Below the pieces are notes generated by a model, which was not told where the DNA came from, did not search any database, and saw only the letters and a program-made list of their open reading frames with translations. Shown piece after piece: positions 27,287-36,778 of a DNA stretch of 64,000 nucleotides (positions are counted from its first letter, which is position 1; each line of letters starts with the position of its first letter). The DNA is from Pelagibacter sp047722505 (GTDB lineage: Bacteria; Pseudomonadota; Alphaproteobacteria; Pelagibacterales; Pelagibacteraceae), in assembly GCF_047722505.1 (NCBI RefSeq), contig NZ_CP159814.1, positions 558,001 through 622,000 on the forward strand, written 5' to 3'. The position numbers and the translations under genes are program-made.

Positions 27287-28054
27287 TTCAATTTCAATAG
27301 GTGTGTGATCTGAAGGTTTTTCTTTTCCTCTGGGGTCTTTATTAATATTAACATTCTTAACTATATTTAATAAAGAATTTGATACTAAAAAGTGATCAAT
27401 TCTTAACCCGTTATTTTTCTGCCAAGCACCTCTCATATAATCCCAATAAGTATAACCTTCTGTTTCACCATGAATATGACGATAAGCATCATGAAAACCT
27501 AGATTAATCATTTCTCTAAATTTTTTTCTTATCTCAAGTCTGTATAAAGCGTCATCTTCAAACCCTTTAATATTATAAGCATCTTCCGCTGAAGGAAGAA
27601 TATTAAAATCACCTGCTAAAATAATATTTTCATTTTTCTTTGAAAGAGTTTTTAGTTGTTTAATCAAACTATTTAGCCATTCTTTTTTATAAGTATATTT
27701 ATCAGTATCTACAGGATTACCATTTGGTGTGTAGATGTTAATTAGTTGAATATTTTTCTTCTTATGTTTTAACTCTGCTGAAATAATTCTAGATTGTTTT
27801 AACTTATCTTTAATTAAATCTAATTTAACATTTTCTAGTTTATGCTTAGAAATGATTGCTACGCCGTTATAACTTTTTTGTCCAAATACATGGCTTTCAT
27901 AATCTAATGATGAAAAATCATCATAGGGAAAGGTATCATCTTGAGTTTTGATCTCTTGCATCAAAACAACATCAGGAGAAAATTTTTGAAGGTATTCTTT
28001 AATATTTTCAATTCTTGCTCTAACTGAATTAACATTCCAAGATGTGATAATCAT
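27278..28054 (-). CDS. xth: Exodeoxyribonuclease III
   Basis: AP endonuclease and 3'-5' exonuclease of base-excision repair (258 residues). Motifs: TSWNVNSVRARIENIKEYL, LMQEIKTQDD (metal-binding Glu), NIYTPNG, AGDFNILPS, and the C-terminal LRIDHFLVS and SDHTPIEIEL (catalytic DH). ATG at 28054 (MIITSWNVN) overlaps the erpA stop by one base; a longer in-frame upstream extension is not family-like. Confidence 0.96.
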   Translation of the reverse strand: MIITSWNVNSVRARIENIKEYLQKFSPDVVLMQEIKTQDDTFPYDDFSSLDYESHVFGQKSYNGVAIISKHKLENVKLDLIKDKLKQSRIISAELKHKKKNIQLINIYTPNGNPVDTDKYTYKKEWLNSLIKQLKTLSKKNENIILAGDFNILPSAEDAYNIKGFEDDALYRLEIRKKFREMINLGFHDAYRHIHGETEGYTYWDYMRGAWQKNNGLRIDHFLVSNSLLNIVKNVNINKDPRGKEKPSDHTPIEIELT

Positions 28055-28371
28055 TATATGGAGAACGAAACACCACAACCACAAGAAGATTTGCTTTGAG
28101 GATTAGAGATTTTGAATTGATCACCAATTAGTTCTGAAACAAAGTCAACTTCTGAACCTTTTAAAAGGTCTGCTGAAGTTTTATCAATGAGAATATTTTC
28201 ATGTTTTAAATCATCTGCCTCTAATTTATTGTCGAAAGTAAACTCATATTGAAAACCTGAGCAACCACCACCTTTAATAGCGATTCTAAAAAATGACCCT
28301 GGATCTTTTTGAGACAACAAATTATTAATCTGTTTTATAGCTTTATCTGTAAATTTAATTTCTTTAATCAT
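28054..28371 (-). CDS. erpA: Fe-S cluster A-type carrier (ErpA/IscA family)
   Basis: A 105-residue A-type carrier that delivers Fe-S clusters to apoproteins. The three cluster-binding Cys are present: GGGCSGFQYEF and SSCGCGVSF. ErpA rather than IscA is suggested by lack of an isc operon here and pairing with xth/dgt, common in alphaproteobacteria. Divergent from dgt. Confidence 0.92.
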   Translation of the reverse strand: MIKEIKFTDKAIKQINNLLSQKDPGSFFRIAIKGGGCSGFQYEFTFDNKLEADDLKHENILIDKTSADLLKGSEVDFVSELIGDQFKISNPQSKSSCGCGVSFSI

Positions 28372-28421
28372 ATAACAACACTGATATTAGTAATATAATA
28401 TCAATTTATTAAATTTAAAGT

Positions 28422-29537
28422 ATGAATAATTACTCAAATTTAGCTCTATCTAAAAGTAAAGGTCGTATTTTTAAAGAAGCTAATTCACTTTATAGAACAC
28501 CATTTCAAAGAGATAGAGATAGGATTATTCACAGTGCCTCATTCAGAAGACTAAAGCATAAAACACAAGTTTTTGTTAATACAGAAGGGGATCATTTTAG
28601 AACTAGAATTACCCATTCAATTGAAGTTGCACAAATTGCAAGATCAATAGCAAAACATTTAGGTTTAAACGATGATCTAGCTGAAACCTTAAGTTTGGCT
28701 CATGACTTGGGACACACACCATTTGGACATGCTGGAGAAGATGCTCTTAATGAATGTATGGTTAACTTTGGAGGCTTTGATCACAATCTTCAAACTTTAA
28801 GAATAATTATGTTTCTTGAGCACAAATACCTTAAATTTAAAGGCTTAAACTTAACATTGGAAACTTTAGACGGATTACTAAAACACAATGGTCCAATTGA
28901 AGACCTATCTTCAGTTAATAGGCTGGTTGGATTGAAAAGTTTTAAAAATAAAATAAATTTTACTAACTCTGGTTCATTGGAAGCTCAAATATCATCAATC
29001 TCAGATGACATTGCTTATAATAATCACGACATACAAGATGGAATTAGAGCCAAAATGTTTAACTTAAACGACTTGATTGAAATTAATTTTTTTAAAGATA
29101 TTTATAAATCGCACAAAAGTAATATTAAAAATAATAATAAAGATATTTTGATATATCAAATAATAAGAGACTCAATTGATTTAATGGTTAGAGATTTGAT
29201 TAAAAATACTAAAAATAATTTAAAAACTAATAAAGTTAAATCGTTAAAAGATGTTTATAAATTAGATAATCCTATAGTATGCTTTTCTAATAAATTCCTA
29301 AAAATTGAAAAAGAAGTTAGGTTTTTTTTAAGAAGCAAAATGTATAACAATAAGAAAGTATTGTTAAAAAATAATCATGGAAAAAAAATTGTTACTAAAC
29401 TTTTTTATAAAATTAAGAATAAGCCAAAAAAATTCTTAAATGCTGACCAACTAAAGAATGATCCTAATAGAGTAATAGCTGATTTTATTTCAGGTATGAC
29501 AGATAGATATGCAATCAATTTAAACAAAAGTTTTTAA
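28422..29537 (+). CDS. dgt: Deoxyguanosinetriphosphate triphosphohydrolase-like protein
   Basis: HD-domain dNTPase of the dGTPase family, 371 residues. N-terminal RTPFQRDRDRIIHSASFRRL and metal-binding motifs RTRITHSIEVAQIARSIA and LSLAHDLGHTPFGHAGE are clear, with SSISDDIAYNNHDIQDGIRA as the later HD-type block. It cleaves dNTPs to the nucleoside and triphosphate. It overlaps the argS ATG by one base, and dgt-argS adjacency is usual in alphaproteobacteria. Confidence 0.94.
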   Translation: MNNYSNLALSKSKGRIFKEANSLYRTPFQRDRDRIIHSASFRRLKHKTQVFVNTEGDHFRTRITHSIEVAQIARSIAKHLGLNDDLAETLSLAHDLGHTPFGHAGEDALNECMVNFGGFDHNLQTLRIIMFLEHKYLKFKGLNLTLETLDGLLKHNGPIEDLSSVNRLVGLKSFKNKINFTNSGSLEAQISSISDDIAYNNHDIQDGIRAKMFNLNDLIEINFFKDIYKSHKSNIKNNNKDILIYQIIRDSIDLMVRDLIKNTKNNLKTNKVKSLKDVYKLDNPIVCFSNKFLKIEKEVRFFLRSKMYNNKKVLLKNNHGKKIVTKLFYKIKNKPKKFLNADQLKNDPNRVIADFISGMTDRYAINLNKSF

Positions 29538-31269
29538 TGAACATTTTTGATCTCTATTTAGATAAAATAACAACTTTGATTAAAAAGTTAAATAAAGATG
29601 GTTTTTTAGAATTGCCTGAATCCTTAAATGGGATTAATGTAGATATACCACCTTCAAATTTTGACTGCGATATATCAACTAATGTAGCTATGGTTCTCTC
29701 TAAGGCTAATAAAAAATCTCCAATTGATATTGCAAACACTCTAATTGAATTAATTAAAAATGAAGATGAAAAAATTGAAGCTATTTCTGTAGCAAAACCA
29801 GGATTTATTAATATTAAATTTAAGACAGTATATTGGAACAATTTTATTAAAAGTGTTAATCAAAATTACAAAGATTACGGTGTCAATAAAAAAGAAAAAA
29901 AAAGAAATATCTTGTAGAATTTGTTTCAGCTAATCCTACAGGCCCTCTTCATGTTGGGCATTGTAGAGGAGCAATATTAGGAGATGTAATTTCAAATATA
30001 TTAATTTTTAACAAACATGATGTTTCTAAGGAATATTATGTAAACGATTATGGCAATCAGATCATAAATTTTACAAAGTCTGTTTTTTTTAGAATTAGAG
30101 AAATGCTTTTTAACGAAAAGTTCCCTATTGAAAACTCAGATTTATATCCTGGTGATTACTTAGTTGATATTGCAAAAAATATTATAGAATCTAACAAAGT
30201 TTTAAAATTTGATAAATTTGAGGATGTTTCAAAAGAACTAACTTTATTATCGGTTTCTGAATCTTTAAAATTAATTAAAAACAATTTATCAAACCTTGGA
30301 ATAGTGCACGATAAATTTACTAGTGAAACTGATATTGTCCTGAATAATGAAGTTCAAAAAGCAATAGACAAATTAAAGGATAAAAAACTAGTTTATAGTG
30401 GAAAAATTAAGGCTCCCAAAGGTGAGGATGATCAAAATTGGGTTGAAAGAGAGCAACTTTTATTTAAATCAACGGATTTTGGTGATGACAAAGATAGAGC
30501 ACTTCAAAAATCTGATAAATCATGGACTTACTTTGCTAGTGATGTGGCTTATCACGATAATAAATTGAATAGAAATTACGATACACTTATTAATATATTG
30601 GGAGCTGACCATGCCGGTTATATAAAAAGGATAACTTCTGTCGTTGAGGCGCTATCTGGAGATAAAAAAAAATTAATTTGTAAGGTAAGCCAACTTGTTA
30701 AACTAATCAAAGATGGAAAACCTTTCAAAATGTCAAAAAGAAAAGGTGACTATATAACAGTTGAAGACTTGATTGCTGAAGTTGGTAGGGATGCTACTAG
30801 ATTTATTATGCTTAATAGAAGTAGCGATGTAGAGTTGGATTTTGACTTTACAAAAGTTAAAGAAAAATCAAAAGATAACCCTCTTTACTATGTCCAGTAT
30901 TGTTATGCTAGAATATCATCTGTTTTTAGACATGTAGATCTTAATATAGAAAATGATTTGAATATAAATGATTACGAATTTGAATACACTGGAGACGAAA
31001 TAAAGATATTAAAAAAAATAGCTGAATGGCCCAAATGTATTGAAGCTGCAAGTTTAAGACTTGAACCCCACAGAATACCAGTTTATCTTTATGAGCTATC
31101 ATCAGAATTCCATTCTTATTGGAATATGGGTAAAGATGATCCATCAAAAAGATTTATTAACGAACAAAAGAAAATATCAAATGATAAGTTAGTTTTTTTA
31201 AAAGTTATATCTAATGTTATCAAATCTGGAATGGACATTGTCGGAGTGGATACTCCGCAAAAAATGTAA
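29537..31269 (+). CDS. argS: Arginyl-tRNA synthetase, split by an apparent frameshift in an A9 run
   Basis: Class I synthetase charging tRNA-Arg. The first frame (29537-29917) codes the N-terminal additional domain and stops soon after a run of nine A (29895-29903). The rest is in the -1 frame and open to 31269: LVEFVSANPTGPLHVGHCRG (HIGH region), then YVNDYGNQ, DHAGYIKR, and the KMSK loop in PFKMSKRKGD, ending with the DALR anticodon domain. Adding one A gives a continuous, normal protein of about 577 residues. Either the base was lost in sequencing or assembly, or the run is corrected by slippage, or it is a real mutation. It is the only argS in the window. Confidence 0.93.
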
Positions 31270-31532
31270 TGTTAAAAGAACTTAAATATCTTTTATTTTT
31301 AATTGTTATAGTTTTATTTTTTTTTCTATCTTTCAAATACTACTTTTCAAATGAAAATAAAAAAAATTCATATAGATCTTTAAAAAATATTGAAGATAAA
31401 ACTGAAAATTATTCTCGTAATCTTATTTTACTTAATAGTGATACTGTTAATATCGTAGAATATGTTGAAAAAAGCATAGATAAAAACAAAAAGAATTACA
31501 ATTTTTGGAAATTAATAAATAATGATGGATGA
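31269..31532 (+). CDS. Small membrane-anchored protein in the SPOR-protein position
   Basis: An 87-residue protein with one N-terminal membrane segment (about residues 7-24, very Leu/Phe/Val rich) and a charged tail. In many alphaproteobacteria a larger SPOR-domain protein lies between argS and nagZ; here the tail is too short for a SPOR domain, so it may be a reduced version or unrelated. It overlaps argS by one base and nagZ by 11 bp, supporting real translation. No known domain is recognised. Confidence 0.65.
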   Translation: MLKELKYLLFLIVIVLFFFLSFKYYFSNENKKNSYRSLKNIEDKTENYSRNLILLNSDTVNIVEYVEKSIDKNKKNYNFWKLINNDG

Positions 31533-32472
31533 TCGTAAAAGTTTTATAGTTGGTTTAAAATCAACTAAATTATTGATTAAAGAAAAAAAATTTCTAATTA
31601 AACATAAACCCTGGGGAATAATAATTTTTTCGCGAAATATCAAAAATATTGCACAAGTTAAAAAATTAACAGATGAAATTAGAAAAATATTTAATGATAA
31701 GAAATATCCTATTTTAATTGATCAAGAGGGTGGGAGAGTGAATAGATTAAGTAAATTTTTTAAAGCAGATAAGTTTACAGGAGAATTTTTTGGCAATCTT
31801 TATCTTAAAGATGAAAAAGAATTTTATACTGAATATAAAAAGTTTATAAATAAAACTGTCTTATTATTAAAAACTGTAGGCATAAATATTAATACTTTAC
31901 CCGTTCTTGACGTAAGATCAAAAGGGTCTAGCTCAATAATTGGTGACAGAGCTTTTTCAAGTAATGCAAAGATTGTTTCACAAATTGGTGATATTTGTAT
32001 CAATGAATTTCATAATAATAAAATTGCCACTGTAATAAAGCATATTCCTGGTCACGGTTTGGCTAAAGTTGATAGTCATAAAAAAACTCCTACAATCAAC
32101 AAGGAATTAAGGCATCTAAATAATAATGATTTTATGGCATTCAAAAATAAAAAAAGTCTGTTTGCAATGACAGCGCATCTTATTTACAAAAATATCGATA
32201 AAGTTAATACCGCAACACATTCGAAGAAAATTATAAAATTAATAAGAAACCATATTAAATTTAAGAATATTTTGATAACTGATGATATATCAATGAAGAG
32301 TTTAAAGGGCTCTATAGCAATTAATACAAAAAGATCTTTTAGCGCTGGTTGCGATCTAGTTCTTCATTGTAATGGAAATTTAAAAGAAATGAATGATGTG
32401 GCTTTGTATTCACCATTTATAAGTAAGTTTATTATTAAAAAAACATCACAATTTTATAAGATTATAAGTTAA
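31522..32472 (+). CDS. nagZ: Beta-N-acetylhexosaminidase, GH3 (NagZ)
   Basis: Cytosolic glycosidase releasing GlcNAc from anhydro-muropeptides in peptidoglycan recycling. GH3 motifs are present: PWGIIIFSRNIKN, LIDQEGGRVNRL, INTLPVLDVRS, the NagZ dyad loop KHIPGHGLAKVDSH, and the nucleophile Asp in ITDDISMKSL. The length of 316 residues is normal. It lies upstream of scpAB as in other alphaproteobacteria. Confidence 0.94.
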   Translation: MMDDRKSFIVGLKSTKLLIKEKKFLIKHKPWGIIIFSRNIKNIAQVKKLTDEIRKIFNDKKYPILIDQEGGRVNRLSKFFKADKFTGEFFGNLYLKDEKEFYTEYKKFINKTVLLLKTVGININTLPVLDVRSKGSSSIIGDRAFSSNAKIVSQIGDICINEFHNNKIATVIKHIPGHGLAKVDSHKKTPTINKELRHLNNNDFMAFKNKKSLFAMTAHLIYKNIDKVNTATHSKKIIKLIRNHIKFKNILITDDISMKSLKGSIAINTKRSFSAGCDLVLHCNGNLKEMNDVALYSPFISKFIIKKTSQFYKIIS

Positions 32473-32480
32473 TATTTAAT

Positions 32481-33221
32481 ATGTCTGACAGCGATTCTAA
32501 AAATTTTAATGTAGATCTTGATAATTATAACGGCCCGCTTGATGTTTTATTGGATTTGGCAAAAGCTCAAAAAGTTAACCTTGAAGATATTTCAATAACA
32601 TTACTGGCTGATCAATTTCATAATTATATTACTAACGAAAAAGATCTTAATCTAGAGTCTGCATCAGAATATTTATTGATGGCTACCTGGTTAACTTATC
32701 TTAAATCAAAACTTTTGTTGCCAGGAAATCCAGAAGAAGAATTTAAAGTTTTAGAAGTTGCTGAAAAATTAAAATTACAATTAAAAAAATTAGAGTTGAT
32801 TAGATTGCTTTCTGATCAAATGTTAAAAAGAAAAAGACTTGGAAGAGAAATAAGATTTAGAGGAATTAAAGGAAATATACGATCTATATACAGTACTGAA
32901 TATAAACTAAATCTTTACGAACTATTAAAATCTTATTCATCAATTATCATGACTAAAGATTTTCAAAGAATGAATATTCCTAAACTTCCAGTTTTTACCA
33001 CTGAAGATGGCATAAAAAGAATAAAAGAATTTTTTGGTAAATTAATTGATTGGAGGAATATTAATGAATTAATACCACCTTCATTTAAGAATAGTTCAAA
33101 ATATAAAAGAACAGGTAAAGCTGGAATTTTTGCAGGATCTTTAGAGCTGGTTAAAGAGGGTAATTTAACTATAAAACAAGAAAATTTATTTGATGATATT
33201 TATATTAAAGAACTAAAATGA
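32481..33221 (+). CDS. scpA: Segregation and condensation protein A
   Basis: Kleisin subunit of the bacterial SMC condensin. The N-terminal domain NFNVDLDNYNGPLDVLLDLAKAQKVNLEDIS (read in two parts) and ASEYLLMATWLTYLKSKLLLP are typical. A C-terminal winged helix is expected at about residues 170-240 but is diverged. It overlaps scpB by 4 bp, in the usual scpA-scpB pair. Confidence 0.94.
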   Translation: MSDSDSKNFNVDLDNYNGPLDVLLDLAKAQKVNLEDISITLLADQFHNYITNEKDLNLESASEYLLMATWLTYLKSKLLLPGNPEEEFKVLEVAEKLKLQLKKLELIRLLSDQMLKRKRLGREIRFRGIKGNIRSIYSTEYKLNLYELLKSYSSIIMTKDFQRMNIPKLPVFTTEDGIKRIKEFFGKLIDWRNINELIPPSFKNSSKYKRTGKAGIFAGSLELVKEGNLTIKQENLFDDIYIKELK

Positions 33222-33928
33222 CAAAAATAAAAAAGAAAATAAAAAAAATAAATGACAATATAGTTACTTTCCCATCAAAAATGAATGCTGGTGAAAGAGA
33301 AGTTGAGGCAATTGTTTTTGCTGCTGCTGAACCGTTAGATATCGACACTATCGAATCTAAAATTTCAAAAAAAATTGATGTTTTAAAATCATTAGAGAAA
33401 CTTCAAAAAGAATACTCATCAAGAGGAATTAATTTAGTTTGTATTTCTAAGAGATGGTCTTTCAGAACCTCTGAAAATTTATCAAACCTTATGTCTCAAG
33501 AAAAAACTGTAGAAAAAAAACTATCTCGAGCTGCAGTTGAAACATTAGCTATAATTGTTTATCACCAACCTGTTACTAGAGCTGAAATAGAAGAGATAAG
33601 AGGTGTTGCTTTTGGAACAAATACACTTGAAATTTTAATGGAGCTCAATTGGGTAAAACCACAAGGCCGTAAAGATGTTCCTGGTAAGCCAATTCAGTAT
33701 GGAACAACTAATGATTTCTTAAGTCATTTTAGTCTTCAGAAACTGTCTGATTTACCAACAGTTGACGAATTGGGATCTGCCGGTCTAATTGATAGCTCAA
33801 ATATAGATAATGCAATATTTGGTACTGGTAAATTTTACAAAGAAAAACAAATAAAAAAAAAAGAAGATATTTATGAAAATATCGACGAGATGCTAGGTGG
33901 AACACTAAGTCCAGAAGAAGAAAAGTAA
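33218..33928 (+). CDS. scpB: Segregation and condensation protein B
   Basis: Accessory subunit of the SMC-ScpAB complex (236 residues). Typical features are EREVEAIVFAAAEPLDIDTI, the winged helix LSRAAVETLAIIVYHQPVTR, and AEIEEIRGVAFGTNTLEILM, GRKDVPGKPIQYGTT. The C-terminal tail is acidic. Followed by tatA after 42 bp. Confidence 0.95.
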   Translation: MTKIKKKIKKINDNIVTFPSKMNAGEREVEAIVFAAAEPLDIDTIESKISKKIDVLKSLEKLQKEYSSRGINLVCISKRWSFRTSENLSNLMSQEKTVEKKLSRAAVETLAIIVYHQPVTRAEIEEIRGVAFGTNTLEILMELNWVKPQGRKDVPGKPIQYGTTNDFLSHFSLQKLSDLPTVDELGSAGLIDSSNIDNAIFGTGKFYKEKQIKKKEDIYENIDEMLGGTLSPEEEK

Positions 33929-33970
33929 AAAGTTACTTTAAAATTAAATTTAAAAGAGGTATAAAATATT

Positions 33971-34198
33971 ATGAGCATTGGAATTTGGCAAATAGCAATT
34001 GTAGTGATTTTAGTAGTCCTTTTATTTGGTAGAGGTAAAATTTCTAGTCTAATGGGTGATGTAGCTAAAGGTATAAAAAGTTTTAAAAAAGGTATGGCTA
34101 CAGATATCACGGATGAACCTGAGCCTAAAAACGTTTCAGAAAATAATCAAGATAGTAACGTTTCAGAAAATAATCAAGACAGCAAAGACAAAGAATAA
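33971..34198 (+). CDS. tatA: Twin-arginine translocase subunit TatA
   Basis: A 75-residue protein with a short N-terminal membrane helix (IGIWQIAIVVILVVLLFGRG), an amphipathic helix with KISSLMGDVAKGIKSFKKGM, and an acidic tail with a duplicated NVSENNQDS. It forms the pore of the Tat system. A ribosome-binding AAGAGGT precedes the ATG. It lies in tatABC. Confidence 0.94.
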   Translation: MSIGIWQIAIVVILVVLLFGRGKISSLMGDVAKGIKSFKKGMATDITDEPEPKNVSENNQDSNVSENNQDSKDKE

Positions 34199-34203
34199 AT
34201 TAA

Positions 34204-34425
34204 ATGCCCACTATTGGCTGGTTTGAGATTTTAATAGTAGTAGCTGTTGCAATCATTGTTATTGGCCCAAAAGATTTCCCACATATGTTAAAAAAAGTTG
34301 GTTCATGGATTGGAACCACAAAAAGATATATTAGCAATATACAAAATGAGGTAGCTGACCTCGATATTAATTCTAATGAAATAGAAAAACCTATAAAAGA
34401 AAAAAAAGATAATGACAAAATCTGA
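34204..34425 (+). CDS. tatB: Twin-arginine translocase subunit TatB
   Basis: A 73-residue protein, shorter than usual TatB. The N-terminus MPTIGWFEILIVVAVAIIVI continues as GPKDFPHMLKKVGSWIGTTK, with the family Glu and Pro residues of the hinge. Binds Tat substrates with TatC. It overlaps tatC by 14 bp. Confidence 0.92.
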   Translation: MPTIGWFEILIVVAVAIIVIGPKDFPHMLKKVGSWIGTTKRYISNIQNEVADLDINSNEIEKPIKEKKDNDKI

Positions 34426-35176
34426 AAATGAAGGTGGCTTTGTAAGTCATTTAACTGAACTCAGAAAAAGATTAATTCATTCTTTTATTTTTTTATTTAT
34501 CTTTTTTATAGGATGTTATTTTTTTTCAGAACATCTCTATGGTTTTTTAGTTGAGCCTTTTGCTAAAGCAGTAAATGAAAGTGGAACTGATAGAAGATTA
34601 ATTTTTACAGCTTTACAGGAAACATTTTTAACATACTTAAAGGTTTCTTTTTTTGCAGCATTCTTTGTAACTTGTCCCTATATATTGGTACAAATATGGA
34701 AATTTATTGCACCAGGGCTCTATAAGCATGAAAAAATTGCAATCGTTCCTTATCTAGTTTTAACGCCTATATTATTTTTTCTAGGAGGAATGCTTGTTTA
34801 TTATTTAATAATGCCACTAGCCATAAAGTTTTTTCTCTCTTTCGAAAGCACAGGGGCCTCAACAGGATTACCCATCCAATTGGAAGCCAAAGTTAGTGAA
34901 TATCTTTCTCTAGTTATGAAATTAATTTTTGCATTTGGTATAAGTTTTCAGCTACCAGTTGTTCTTAGTTTGTTAGCTAGAGTTGGCATAGTTAATGCTA
35001 AGTTTCTTAGAGAAAAAAGAAAATATGTTGTTGTAATGATTTTTGCAGCAGCTGCATTATTAACACCACCTGATCCTATAACTCAAATTGGACTAGCAAT
35101 ACCATTATTGATTTTATATGAATTATCTATATTTTCAGTAAACATTATTGATAAGAAAAATAAAAAAAATGCATAA
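34412..35176 (+). CDS. tatC: Twin-arginine translocase subunit TatC
   Basis: Polytopic receptor of the Tat pathway with six membrane segments (254 residues). The N-terminal HLTELRKRLIHSF, FAAFFVTCPYILVQIWKFIAPGLYKHEK and AALLTPPDPITQ motifs are the conserved TatC signatures. A probable client, the RR-motif M48 protease, is encoded at 48292-49119. Confidence 0.97.
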   Translation: MTKSENEGGFVSHLTELRKRLIHSFIFLFIFFIGCYFFSEHLYGFLVEPFAKAVNESGTDRRLIFTALQETFLTYLKVSFFAAFFVTCPYILVQIWKFIAPGLYKHEKIAIVPYLVLTPILFFLGGMLVYYLIMPLAIKFFLSFESTGASTGLPIQLEAKVSEYLSLVMKLIFAFGISFQLPVVLSLLARVGIVNAKFLREKRKYVVVMIFAAAALLTPPDPITQIGLAIPLLILYELSIFSVNIIDKKNKKNA

Positions 35177-36428
35177 TATAAAAGAAATAAGAAATGATAT
35201 TGAGCCTTTTAAAAAAGCTTTAAATAAAAGATTCCTAGATATAGATGTCGATAAGATTTTATCATTGGATGAGAGCAATAGAGAATATATCCAACAAAGA
35301 GAACTGCTTGAAAAAGAAAAAAAAGATATTTCAAAATCTAAAGATCAGTCACTTTTTGAAAAATCTAAAAAAATTTCATCTGAAATAGATAATATTAATA
35401 AATTACAAACTAATGTTAAAAATGAATTAGAAACTATTTTATCATCAATACCAAATATACCTCATTCTGACGTTCCTACAGGTAAAGATGAAAATTCAAA
35501 TATAGAAATTTCTAAATCAGGAAAAATACATAATTTTACATTTAAGCCCAAATCTCATTATGAATTAGGTGAAAACTTAAACATGCTTGATTTTGATTTA
35601 GCCACAAAAACTACCGGCTCTAGGTTTGTTTTTGTAAAAGATAAATTGGCCCTGTTAGAAAGAGCTTTATCAAATTTTATGCTTGATATACATGTCAATA
35701 CTAATGGTTATGAGGAAATATCACCTCCACTAATTGCAACAGATGCTACTATGTATGGTACAGGACAATTACCTAAATTCGATAATGATCAGTTTGAACT
35801 TAAATTAGATGATTCTAGTGACAGAAAGTTTTTAATTCCAACTGCTGAAGTTATATTAACCAATATTGTAAAAGATCAAATTATTGATAAAAAAAAACTT
35901 CCTATGCGAATGGTTGCTTCAACTCCATGTTTTAGAAAAGAAGCAGGTAGCTACGGTAAAGATACAAAAGGCATGATTAGACAACACCAATTTTACAAGG
36001 TTGAAATGGTGAGTATTGTTGAGGCAGATAAGTGCTTACCAGAACTAGATAGAATGACTGATTGTGCAACTAAAATTTTAGATTTACTAAAACTTCCATA
36101 TAGAAAAATAGTTTTGTGTACTGGTGATATGGGCTTTAGTGCTGAAAAAACTTTTGATATTGAGGTGTGGCTTCCATCTGAAGATAAATATAGAGAAATC
36201 TCAAGTTGCTCTTCATGTGGATCGTTTCAAGCAAGAAGAATGAAAGCTAGATATAAAAACGAAAAAAAAGAAACAGTTTTTGTTGGAACGCTAAATGGCA
36301 GTGGTTTAGCGATTGGTAGAACATTAGTTGCTATATTAGAAAATTATCAACAAGAAGATGGCTCTATTATTGTACCTGAAGTTTTAAGGCCTTACATGAA
36401 TAATATTGAGAAAATCAATAAGATTTAA
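35169..36428 (+). CDS. serS: Seryl-tRNA synthetase
   Basis: Class II synthetase charging tRNA-Ser (419 residues). An N-terminal coiled-coil arm is followed by the catalytic core: LIPTAEVILTNIV, motif 2 CFRKEAGSYGKDTKGMIRQH, and motif 3 NGSGLAIGRTLVAILENYQ. ATG at 35169 (MHNIKEIRND) overlaps tatC by 8 bp; an in-frame TTG at 35148 is less likely. Confidence 0.97.
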   Translation: MHNIKEIRNDIEPFKKALNKRFLDIDVDKILSLDESNREYIQQRELLEKEKKDISKSKDQSLFEKSKKISSEIDNINKLQTNVKNELETILSSIPNIPHSDVPTGKDENSNIEISKSGKIHNFTFKPKSHYELGENLNMLDFDLATKTTGSRFVFVKDKLALLERALSNFMLDIHVNTNGYEEISPPLIATDATMYGTGQLPKFDNDQFELKLDDSSDRKFLIPTAEVILTNIVKDQIIDKKKLPMRMVASTPCFRKEAGSYGKDTKGMIRQHQFYKVEMVSIVEADKCLPELDRMTDCATKILDLLKLPYRKIVLCTGDMGFSAEKTFDIEVWLPSEDKYREISSCSSCGSFQARRMKARYKNEKKETVFVGTLNGSGLAIGRTLVAILENYQQEDGSIIVPEVLRPYMNNIEKINKI

Positions 36429-36481
36429 AGTTGTTTTAATTTAATAGATGTTGTAAGTATTCACTTTAATCAAGGAGAAAA

Positions 36482-36766
36482 ATGGATTCAGGAATAGGAC
36501 AATTTATACCACTAATTTTAATTTTTGTTATTTTTTACTTTTTTTTAATAAGACCTCAACAAAAGAAAGTTAAAGAGCATAAAGCCATGGTAGAAAACTT
36601 ATCAAGAGGAGACAAGGTTGTAACGTCTGCTGGTATTATTGGTACAGTTGAAAGAATTATTGATAATGATAAAGTTGAAGTGCAAATTGCTGACAACGTT
36701 AAAGTTGAAATTATCAAATCTACAGGTATCCAAGGATTACTTAACTCCCCTGAAGTAAAAAAATAA
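36482..36766 (+). CDS. yajC: Preprotein translocase subunit YajC
   Basis: A 94-residue Sec accessory protein with one membrane helix (FIPLILIFVIFYFFLIRPQQ) and the family core KVKEHKAMVENLSRGDKVVTSAGIIGTV. AAGGAG precedes the ATG. It heads yajC-secD-secF. Confidence 0.96.
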   Translation: MDSGIGQFIPLILIFVIFYFFLIRPQQKKVKEHKAMVENLSRGDKVVTSAGIIGTVERIIDNDKVEVQIADNVKVEIIKSTGIQGLLNSPEVKK

Positions 36767-36778
36767 CATTTAACTAAA

